A DNA stretch of 64,000 nucleotides from Streptomyces cynarae (GTDB lineage: Bacteria > Actinomycetota > Actinomycetes > Streptomycetales > Streptomycetaceae), in the NCBI RefSeq assembly GCF_025642135.1, contig NZ_CP106793.1:3662001-3726000 (forward strand), written 5' to 3'. The notes under the pieces are model-generated. The model saw only the letters and a list, made by a program, of their open reading frames with translations. It did no database searches and was not told the origin of the DNA. The stretch's first letter is position 1, and each line of letters opens with the position of its first letter. A program made the position numbers and the translations under genes. Shown piece by piece: positions 45,915 through 56,300 of this stretch.

Positions 45915-46022
45915 CGCTGTCGTCGGCCCTGCTCACCCATGCACCACCGAGTGACTCCACAAGTGCGACACACAAGCGCATCCGACGAGACAAGGCCTGG
46001 TGGACGCTCTGCGTTTTCCCGA

Positions 46023-46706
46023 TCAATCCACTGGAAACGCCTGCAGCGCCGACAAAATCTGCCTGCTGTATTCGTCACAAGCGTTCAGCAGCTCATGTCC
46101 CTCAGCAGAGGAGAGCACATCCTCACCCTCCGGCGCAGCCAGGATGGCCTTGTGGCAGACACCCTCGACTTCAAGGTTTCTACTGCCGAAATAATCGAGG
46201 CCGTAGGATCGGAGGCGATCGTCGATGCCGGCAAGGTAACGCTCATGGATCGCCTCTCCCTCGACCACAGTGAGCGAGCTCTCCATGTATCTGTCGAGAT
46301 AGTCAGCCAGTTCCCGGGCGAGATAGATGACTGTCTCGGTTTGGACCTCGGTCATCTCTCCCAGCGCTTCCGCAAGCATCAGCCAGCCGCTGATGGCTTC
46401 CAACTGGAAGCTCTCAGCGAACTCAGGTTCGATCTCGGATTCGAACAATGGAGCAGCGGAGAGCTCGGCGATGGCCTGCTGCAGATCCTCATTGACGTCT
46501 CCGTCCAGGTGTGTCTCACCGCTGCGGAGCAGAGCATCGACCGCCGCAGGATCAACCCCCCAGCCTTGCGGCATCTCGAGGAGGATCAGCGGTGCTTGCA
46601 GTCGACGCAGAGCCAGATACGCCGCCTGATGACGCTGCCCTCGCCGCATGGCACGAATTCGCGCTGACAGCGTTTCGTCGTCACGCCAGTCGGATTGGCC
46701 CGCCAT
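46023..46706 (-). CDS. Acidic hypothetical protein, second candidate immunity protein
   Basis: A 227-residue acidic helical protein, no signal peptide. No family recognised. Segments: MAGQSDWRDDETLSARIRAM, LQQAIAELSAAPLFESEIEP, ISGWLMLAEALGEMTEVQTE. It is the last gene of the minus-strand series that begins with the deaminase toxin. The lower GC of this stretch than of its neighbours suggests transfer with the island. ATG 46706 has only GGTGAG upstream. Could alternatively be an orphan immunity gene left from an earlier toxin tip. Confidence 0.65.
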   Translation of the reverse strand: MAGQSDWRDDETLSARIRAMRRGQRHQAAYLALRRLQAPLILLEMPQGWGVDPAAVDALLRSGETHLDGDVNEDLQQAIAELSAAPLFESEIEPEFAESFQLEAISGWLMLAEALGEMTEVQTETVIYLARELADYLDRYMESSLTVVEGEAIHERYLAGIDDRLRSYGLDYFGSRNLEVEGVCHKAILAAPEGEDVLSSAEGHELLNACDEYSRQILSALQAFPVD

Positions 46707-46845
46707 ACAACTCACCGATAACCCATCGCCGCCAGCGACGGCACCGGTGGTGGTGCGAAGGCGCATTCTTCGTCGAACGGCTGCCGTGTCCGGAGGCAGT
46801 GGTGGAGCTGGCCGAGGAAGCGGTTGAGCAGGTGGCGCTGGTAGA

Positions 46846-47352
46846 TCACCTCCCCTTCCTCTTCCTGTTCTGAGCCAGGCGCCGATAATAATCCACGCGC
46901 TCGTCGTCGATGTCGACGACCTCAAGAATCTCGACCGCGATTTCACTGTCCCCGGTAAGCGCCTCCCGGAAGATCAGCGGAAGACCTTCCCTGGCGCGCA
47001 GCTGACATTCCCTGTCCAGGTGCGTTCGCCCTCGCGCTGCTTCCGAGGGGTGTGCTTCGCCCAATACGACACTGCCCAACATGGCCAAGAGGTAGTTGCG
47101 CGACGTGTCACACAAGGTATCAGCCAAGGCGGCAAGGATGACGCTCACTGCCGGAACCGCTACCTCGAAGAGTTCTCCCTGGACTTCAAGGTGTCCTTCC
47201 AGCTCGGCTCCGAACGTCTCTTCCGCACTCTCCGCCTCGACCAGACGCTCAAATATCTCTGGAATGTGTTCAGCGGTCCCGCCGCAACCGCACCGAAGCT
47301 TCCCCCAGTCAAACCGACCCAGTTCGGCCCGCACGAGCCTGCTTACGGGCAT
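46846..47352 (-). CDS. Candidate immunity protein of the deaminase toxin
   Basis: The product is 168 residues, acidic in the first two thirds and basic at the end (RRLAQNRKRKGR). FDWGKLRCGCGGTAEHIPEI then FERLVEAESAEETFGAELEG suggest paired helices like HEAT-type immunity proteins, but I cannot name the family. ATG 47352 has GGAGG 7 nt upstream and lies 22 nt after the toxin stop (47375), the normal place for the cognate immunity gene. The product is predicted cytosolic. Confidence 0.75.
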   Translation of the reverse strand: MPVSRLVRAELGRFDWGKLRCGCGGTAEHIPEIFERLVEAESAEETFGAELEGHLEVQGELFEVAVPAVSVILAALADTLCDTSRNYLLAMLGSVVLGEAHPSEAARGRTHLDRECQLRAREGLPLIFREALTGDSEIAVEILEVVDIDDERVDYYRRLAQNRKRKGR

Positions 47353-47374
47353 CCGCTGCCTCCCTTTCTCCGGT

Positions 47375-50300
47375 CTAGCGTATGACGCCCTCGACAAAGT
47401 TCTGCTCCGGGAACATCCCTTGACACGTCTCGCACACCTCCTTGTCGCGCCATATCTTGCCCAGCCCGTCCTTGAAGTCATCTCTCGCCAGAGCTCTGGT
47501 GAAGATCGTGACTTCGGACCGCCAACCGGTGCTCACCAATATATTCGGCTCAGCGCAGTTACCCAGCCCGGAGCATGTGACGGCAGCTTCACCTGTTTCA
47601 GTGTTGACGGCGCCGACCCATGTCTTCTCCTTCAGCTTTCCAGTGGCGGCATCAACAGCGTCCGAGAGCATCCCCTGGGCTTCCGAAACGCGCTCGCCGA
47701 GCGTCCACGGCCCACTCGGGACGCCACTTCGGATCAACGGCGGGCTCGTACGATCCTTGCCGACCTTCCCGCGTGTGCCGGCTTCAGGCCTGAGGTCGGT
47801 TGCTTCTCCGTTCGAGTCGACCTCGAATCGCGGCCCGCCCTCGCCACAATTGTGGACGAGGACTGGCGTGTCCCCGGCCTCCACGTAGTACGTATGGAGG
47901 GTGCCGATGGTGAGGTCGTAGGTCGTGGTGTGCGCGTGGTAGAGGCGGACACCGGTGACCTGGGCCGTGCCGGTCGGGGTCTGGAGGACGTCACCGGCCT
48001 TCAGGTCCTTGGCTTCGACGAACGCCGACTGGGTCTCGTCGTAGAACGGGTGGTGGAAGGTCGTCGTCAGGTGCGCGCCCTGCGCGGCCTTGTCACCCCT
48101 GTCGGCGTTGGCGTGCTGTGCGGTCGGCACCTGGCTGACCGCTGCCACCGGTGCCGTTGCCGACCGGTCGGCGTGACCGTGGCCCGCCGCCAGGGCTCCC
48201 AGTACCGCAGCGGAGGCCGCCAGACCGAAGGCCGCCTTGCGGGCCGCCTTCTTGGCCAGGGACTTGGCCCCGGCCTTCAGGCCGGCCTTCGCCCCGTCCT
48301 TCATCGCTTGCTTGGCGCCGGACTCGGCCGTTGCCTTGATCGTCAGGTCGACGAAGTCGTGGTCGGTGTAGGTGACGATGACCGCGGTGACCTTGTGAGC
48401 CTCCGAACCCGTCACGCCCGGCACCGAGTTGGCGATCGTGTCACCGACCTTCACCTGGTCGATGGCCTTGGTCGTCCCGTCCGCCATGAGGACCCGGGTG
48501 GAACCGGTGAAGCTGTGTGGTTCGCCTGGCTCGCCCCTCTTGATCGGGCAGGCTCCGCCCGACTCCTCCGCCGGCTCATCCGAATGCGACTGAGCCTGAG
48601 TCCCGGCCCCCTCCGACTCCGCCGCCGAAGCCGCCTGGTCCGTGGCATCGGCCGCCGCTGAATCAGCCGCCTCCGTAGCCCCCTTGCCGAACAGGCCGCC
48701 CACGACCGACATCGCCTTCGGTGCCACCTTGGCCAGCAGCTTGCCGCCCAGTTCGCCCAGCGCGCCGCCGGCCGCGCCGAACGCCGCGCCCTCCAGGGCC
48801 GAGCCTGCGAACGCGCCCACGCTGCAGTCGCCGCCGCCGTTCTGCGCGCACTTGAAGCCCTGCTCCACCAGGGAGCCGGCCGCGCCCGCCATCGCCGCGC
48901 AGCCGATCGTGCCGACGCCCCATGTGGCTGCCTCGCAGCCGGCGAACACCGCTGTGGAGACCACGAAGGACGTGATCGCGGCCGCGTGGTGTTTCACGTA
49001 CGTCGCCGCCGTCTTCACGGCCGAGACCGTCGCGTGGTACGCCGTCCTGGCCACCGAGGCGACCTTGTGCGCCGCCTTCTTCACCACGCTCACCGCTGCG
49101 CGCACGTAGTGCCTGGCCGCATTCACCGCCCGGTGCACCACACTCGAGACCCGGTGATAGGCCGAGTGCAACGCATGCACCACATGGCCATACCAGCGTC
49201 TGACATGCCGTGCGGCGTAGTAGTAGACCCGCCGCGTGTAGCGCACCGTCGCCCGGTACACGTCCCGCACGTGGCTCACGAACCGGTGCGCCGCGTGCCT
49301 GACCGCGCTCACCGCGTGGTGCACCACCTGCCGCGCCCGGTGGTACAGGTGGGTCGCCGCCTTCTTCACCGCGTGCCAGGCGCTCTTGGCCTTGCTCACT
49401 GCGTGCTTGGCCGCCTGCACCTCGCACGACCCGGTCCACCAGGAGCAGTGACCGGACGGGTCCGTGCCCTCCATCGGGTTGTCGGCGACGTACGCGAACG
49501 GGTTCGCGGCCGCCGAGTTCGGCGCCGGGTTCGGCGAGAAGCTGTCCTTGTTCAGGAACTGGCCGGTGCCCGGGTTGTACCAGCGCGACGCCGTGCCGAC
49601 ATCACCCGAGCCGGGCTCCGTCCAACCGGACTGGAAGCCCAGATGGCCCGTGATCGTGTTCGTCGGCGAGACCACCTTGCCCAGCGGGTCGTACGACACC
49701 GAACCCGCCAGCCCCGTCGCACCAGAGGTGAACGTGCCCACCACGTCGTTGTGCTGGTCCGTCAGGGCCAGGACACCCGTGCCGCCGGCCGCCTTGATGC
49801 CGATCAGGCCGCCCGTCGGGTCGTACGTGTAGGTGTCGTCGCCGTCCGAGGCGATCGTGTTGTCCGCGCCCGAGTACTGGAAGGTGCGCGACGACCCGAT
49901 CGTCGTGTCCGTGTCGGTGATGTTCCGGCCGGTCGCGTCGAGCGTGTACGACTGCGTGCCCGCGACGATCTGGTCGCCGAACGCGTCCGTCCTGAACGCC
50001 ATCGTGCCGCTCGCCGACGACTGCTGCGTCATCGTGCCGCGCGCCGAGTAGTCGTAGGAGTTCACTCCGTCCGACGTCAGCTCGTCACGCTCGTCGTACG
50101 TGTAGACGTTCGAGCCGTTGCGGATGCGGTTGCCCGACGCGTCGTACGCGTACTGCGTGGTCGTCGTGCCGTTGTTCCACGACGTCAGGCGGTCCGCCCA
50201 GTCGTAGGTGTAGGTGTTCGACGACGCACCCGAGACACCCGTCGTCGTCTTCGACGTCAGGTTGCCGTTCTTGTCGTAGCCGTAGCCGAAGCTCGCCAGG

Positions 50301-53300
50301 GTCGACGCGCCCTGGACCAGGGTGTCGCCCGTCAGCTCGTGCGCGCTGTTGTAGGTGAACGTCCGCGTCTGGCCCGTCGAGCCATACTTGATCGACGTCA
50401 GCTCGTTCAGTTTGCCGTAGGCGTACGTCAGGTGCGTGCCCGTGGCGGCGTCGTCCAGGGAGGCCAGACGGCCGGCCGAGTCGTAGCCGTAGTTCGTCGT
50501 GCCCGCCGCGTCGGTGCGGGAGAGCACCTGTCCGTCGTCGTTGTACGAGAAGCTGGACGAGCCCGCCGAACCCGACGCCGTGAGCAGGTCACCGCGGTCG
50601 TCGTAGGTGAACGCGTCGTGCGTGGCCGCCTGGTGGTCCACCGCCCCCGTGTTGCCGGCTTCGGTGGTGTCCGCGCTCAGCACCCGGCCGTCCGCGTCGT
50701 ACGTGAAGCTGCGGGTGGCCGTCGCCGCGTCCGCGCCGGTGCCCGACATCTGCTTCAGCTGGCCCAGCGAGTCGTACGTCATCGACGTCGTCACGCCGCC
50801 CGGCTGCGTCACGTCGGTCAGCTGCCCGTCCGCGTCGTACGCGTACGTCGTGGTCGAGTCCGCCGCCGCCGTGTACTTGGCCGTCGTCGGCTCGATCACC
50901 TTCTCCTGCTGGCCCCACGGTGTGTACGTGTAGCGCCAGGAGTTGCCGCGGCCGTCCGTGAAGCGCGTGCGGTTGCCGGCGGCGTCGTAGCCGAACGTCG
51001 TGGTGATCGACGTGGACGCGTCGACCGGCTGGATCTCCTGCGTGAGCGTGCCCGCCGCGTCGTACGTGAAGTGGCTGGTGTGGCCGTTGGCGTCCGTCGC
51101 CGAGATGACGTTGCCGTTCCCGTCGTAGCTCTGCGACGTCTGCGCCACCACGTTGCTGCCGGCGTCGTACTGGGTGCTCTGCACCGGGTCGCCGGAGGCG
51201 TCGTAGTCCGTCTCCGACGAGGTGCCGTCCGGCAGGACGGTCTTCTGCCGGTTGCCCTCGAAGTCGTACGTGTACTGGGTGGTGTTGCCCGCCCCGTCCG
51301 TCACCGAGGTGATGTCACCGGCTCGGTTGTAGCCGTACGAGGTCTGCACACCGCCGGGTGTGGTGGTCGAGGCCAGGTGCGCGCCGTAGGGGTTGCCGGA
51401 CGTGACCGCGTACGAGTTCGTGGTCGTCAGCGTCTTCGTCGACGGGTAGCGCTCCAGCGTCGACTGCGTCAGCTGCCGGCCCAGGAAGTCGTACGTCGCC
51501 TGGGTCTGCGCGCCCGTGCCGTCCGTCGCGGACAGCTCGTCGCCGTTGGTGTCGTAGGTGGCGTGGGTCTTCGTGCCGTCCGGCTCGGTGATCTGGGCGA
51601 CGTTGCCCATCTGGTCGTACAGGTACGACGTGGTCCTGCCGCCCGGCGTCGTCACCGACGTCTGGTTGCCCTCACTGTCGTACGTCCACACCGTGGTGCC
51701 CGCGTTCGGCGTCGAGGCACCGGCGGGGGTGTACGGCGGCAGGGTCTCGGAGACCTTGTTGCCGACCGCGTCGTACGCCGTCGTCGTGGTCAGGCCGTTC
51801 GGGTCCTGCTCCTCGACGGCCTCACCGAAGGTGTTGAAGCCGGAGGTGGTGACCGGGTGGACGGTGACCGGGTTGGTGCCGTCCGCCTCCGCCTGCACGG
51901 CCGGCGCGGTCGTCACCGCCAGGTTGCCGGCCTCGTCGTACTGGTAGGTGGTGGTGTTCTGCTCGGCGTCCGTCATGGACGTCGGCAGGCCGCGCTTGTC
52001 GTACGCCCACTTCGTGGTCTGCTCGTCGGACGAGCCGACCGTGCCGCCGGTGCGGCCCTTGCCGTACAGCGAGGAGACCTCGGAGGCGGACAGGGCGCGC
52101 GGATAGGTCTGCACGTCGGACACGGCGCCGGGCAGCAGGTCGGTGGCGCTGCCCGCGTACTTGTCCTGACCGATGGTCAGCGGGCCGGTGGCGCTCCACG
52201 GGGTGGTGTTGCTGCCGCTGCCGGCGAGGGCGCCGTTGACGTACAGCTTCACGGCGCCGGTGGTGGAGTCGTAGACGCCCACCAGGTGCGTCCAGGCCCC
52301 GCTGGTCGGCGCGGAGGTGGAGTACGCCGCCGGGAAGGAGGGGCTTGAGGCGTCCTTGCTGGTCTGCTCCATGCTCCACAGCGGGGCGCTGGTGTGCGCG
52401 TAGTTGTACTGGAGCATGAACGCGCTGTTGGTGGTGCCGGTCTGCGCCACGACCGTGGCGTTGTGGGTCGGCAGCGAGCTCATCTTCACCCACGCCGAGA
52501 CGGTGTACGACGTGGTGGTGTCGAGCACGGGCCCGTTGGTGGCGATCTGCTGACCGGTGCTCCCTGCGAAGTTCGCGGCGTCGTCGCTCCAGGTGACGCC
52601 GGTGGCCTGCGCGGTGTTGCCGCTGCCGGAGGCGTCGGTGACGTTGGTGCCGGAGGTCTGGTTCAGCTTCCACCAGCCCGCGGGGTGACCGGAGGCGTCC
52701 CCGTACAGCGTCTCGCTGAGCAGGTTGCCCATGTCGTCGTAGGTGCTGGTGACGGTGCGGTCGTAGCCCGAGGAGTCGTGGTCGTTCTGGCTGGCGACCT
52801 GGTCGTCCGGCGTGTACGAGACCGTCGTGACACGGTCGACGCCGGTGGGGTCGATGGTGGTGGAGGTGGTGCGGGAGGCCGGGTCGACCGTGTAGTCGGT
52901 GACGTTCTCGCCGTTGTCCGTCGTCTTGGAGACGAGGTTGCCGGCGGCGTCGTAGGAATTCGACTCCAGTACGTAGCTGCTGGAGCCGTCGGCGCTCTTC
53001 TTGGTCGCCGTCGCGAGCAGGCCGTCGTCGGTGTAGGTGTACGACGTGGTGCTGCCCATCGCGTCGGTCACCGAGGCGAGGCGTCCGGACGGGTCGTAGG
53101 CGCGGGAGGACTCGATGAGCAGGCTCGGGGTCCCCGGATTGACCGGGTCGCCCTTGTACATCAGGCCCTGGGTGAGCAGGTTGCCCTCGGCGTCGTACGT
53201 GTAGTCGATCTCGTTGCCCGCGCTCGAGACCTCCTTCGTCTTGTTGCCGGAGGTGTCGTACGAGTACGTCGTGGTGTTGCCGTAGGAGGCGCCCGCCGCG

Positions 53301-56300
53301 ACGTTGGCGTCCGACTCGGTCGCCACGTGGTCGTAGTCGTCGTACGTCCAGGTCTTGGTGCGGGCCTGGTCGCCGCCGCTGCCGTCGGAGACCGTCTGCG
53401 AGGTGACGTTGCCGTCGTCGTCGAAGACGGTGGTGGTGACGGCGGAGTGGGTGGCGCCGGTGACGCGGTCGGTGAGCTGTGGGTCGTGCTCCTCGGTCAC
53501 CTGGCCGGCCGCGTCGTACTTGTAGGTGGTGGTCAGGCCGCTGGGGTAGGTGTCGGAGACCACCTTCTGGCTGGTGACCTGTCCGAGGCCGTCGTAGGTG
53601 TACTGGGTGACCAGGCCGATGGCGTCGGTGGTGGAGGCCACGTCGCCGTTGGAGAAATAGGAGACCTGGTTGACCGCGCCGCCGGGGCTGACGGTCTTCA
53701 CCGGCAGGCCCTTGGGCACCACGCCGCCGTCGGCGGACGGGTAGGTGCTGGTGCCGTCGCTGTAGACGGTCGTGGTGGTGCGGCCGCTGGGGAAGCCGGG
53801 GACGGCGGGGCCGGTGATGGCGGTCTGGTTGCCCGCCGAGTCGTAGGTGTACGACGTCAGGTAGGTGTTGTCGGTGGCGGACGAGGAGCGGCCGTCCCGT
53901 GCGGTCAGCACCTGGTCGTTGCGCGGGTCGGCGGTGGTCAGCTGGGCCGTGGTGTCGTCCGGGTAGTACGTGTAGTACTCGGTGTTGCACTTGTTCGCGG
54001 CCTGGTCCTGGCAGGTCGTCGAGGAGACGATGTTGCCGCGCACGTCATGGCCCGTGACGGTCATGGCGCCGTTGGGGTCGACGACCGTGTGCTCGAAGCC
54101 GGCGGTGTCGTAGCCGAAGCTGGTCCTGTTGCCGAGGGCGTCGGTCTCGGTCAGGGCGCGGTTGCCGTGGGTGACGTCGTAGGTGTAGGTGAGCGTCGCG
54201 TTGGTCGGCGTGGTCACCTTGACCGTCTCGACGGGCAGCAGGCCGGTGGAGTTCTTCGCCGCCTGGAACTGCTCGTTCACATCGCCCGCGGACAGCTCGG
54301 ACCGGTAGGTGGCGACCTCGGCGACCGAGCCGTTGAAGTAGGTGACGTAACCGGTGTTGGACGTGGTGCTGGCGTGGGCCTCGTCGGGCCAGGAGCCGCC
54401 GATGTAGCCCGCGCCGACGGAGAGGTACGGCTGGTTGCTCATGGCGGCGGTACCGGTCTGGGTGCCGACCAGCGTGTCGTCGAGGTAGAGCGACTGGCTG
54501 GTGGCCGACGACGACAGCACCACGTGGTGCCACTTGCCGTCGGTGACGGCGGCGGAGGAGGCGAGCGGTTTTCCGGCGCCCCCGGAGAACCAGAACTCGC
54601 CGTAGAGCTTGCCGCTGCTGCCGACGTACAGCACGGGCGTGTAGTTGCCGGGCGTCGTCCCCGAGCTCAGCGGATCCCGCGAGGTGCCGAGCAGCACGCC
54701 GCCCGCGGTCGAGGTCTTGAACCACAGGCCGACCGACTCGGCACCGGACCCGGGTACGGCGCCGCTCGGCAGGCTCACGTACGAGGTGCTGCCGTTGAAG
54801 GACGCCGTGGTGTGGTCGCTGAACGGTCCCGAGGCGCCGAGCGTGACCGCGTTGTAGGTGCCGGTGCCGCCGCGCACCTCGTTCAGCGCCTGGGACGCGC
54901 CGGCCGCCTCACCGAAGCGGAAGTACTGGTTCGGGGCGGCGCCCAGCACCGCGCCGCGGTAGGTGTTGCTGGAGCCGGCGACCGTCGGTGCTCCCGGCTT
55001 CCACACGCCGCCGTTCTCGTCGGTGAGCTGGGTGAGGGTGGTGGTGGCCGGGTCGTACGTCATCGCCGCGAACGTCTTGCCCGACGGGCGCGTGATCGAG
55101 GTCAGCAGGCTGGTGCTGTGCGTGCCGTACTTGTAGAGCTCACTGACGTCGGCGGCCTGGAGCGGGCGGCTGTACCAGGCGGCGTCCGCGATGGAGCCGT
55201 TGAAGTAGGTGGGGTAGCCGTAGCCGGAGGAGGTGGAGTAGTTCGGCTCGTCGGGCCAGCTGCCGCCGAGGAACCCGGTGCCCAGGTAGTTGAACGACTG
55301 GTTCTTGCCGAAGGCGGTCGCGCTCTTGATGGAGACGGAACCGGTACGCGAGCCGACCTTGGTGTTGTCCAGGTACAGGCTCTGGGAGTTGCCCGCCGCG
55401 GACAGCACCACGTGGTGCCACTTGCCGTCGGCGACGGAGGCGGTGGACACGATCGGGTTGACGCCGCCGCTGTACCAGAACTCGGCGTTCAGCTTGCCGT
55501 CGGTGCCGACGTAGATGGACGGCGTGTAGAAGCCGGCGGCCTGGCCGGAGCTGATGGGCTGGGAGGCGTAGGAGTAGATGACGCCGGGGCCCTGGGAGGT
55601 CTTGAACCACAGGGAGAGCGCACCGGAGTCGGTGTCGTTGCCGAGGTTCTTCGGCAGGGAGATGTCGGAGGACGTGCCGTTGAAGCCGGCCGCCGTCGCC
55701 GAGGAACCGGTCAGCGGACCGGGCTGCCCCAGCGTCACGTTCTCGTAGGTGGCGTCCGTGGTGCCCTCGTTGGCCAGGACGCTGTCCTTGGCCGCGGTGC
55801 CGGAGGACTCCGACAGCGGCCAGAAGGTGTGCGGGTCCAGGTCGAGGGCGGCGTTGCGGTAGCCGGAGCCGCTGGTGTAGCCGTACGTCGTGCACTTGGT
55901 GGAGGACACCGGCGAGCAGACCTTCGTCAGCTGGTCGCCGCTGTAGCCGTAGGTCCAGGTCTGGACGGTGGAGGAGTCGCCGGAGGTGACCGGGTCGGTG
56001 ACCACGGTCGCCACGTGGGCGGCCTGGGCGCCCGTGGGCGTGGACCAGGTCAGGTTGAGCGAGCGGCCCGAGACCGCGGACGTCATCTTGGTGATGTGGC
56101 CGCTGGCCCAGGTGAAGTTCACCGACCGCCCGTTGGCGTCCGTCACCGAGGTCAGGCCGTAGGCGCCGGAGCCCAGGGACTGGGTGAAGGTGTAGACGGT
56201 GTCGTCCTTGTCGGTGAGCGTGTAACCGCCGGTGACCGACGTGAAGGTGGCGAAACGGCCGTTGCCGGGCGTGAAGGTGCCGTCGCTGTTCTTGCCGTAG

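Noticed and set aside
45893..46078. 61-codon minus-strand frame with two CxxC pairs (zinc-ribbon-like)
   Set aside because: Starts inside the 3' end of the gene ending at 46023 in another frame, without a ribosome site; the Cys pairs are probably chance.
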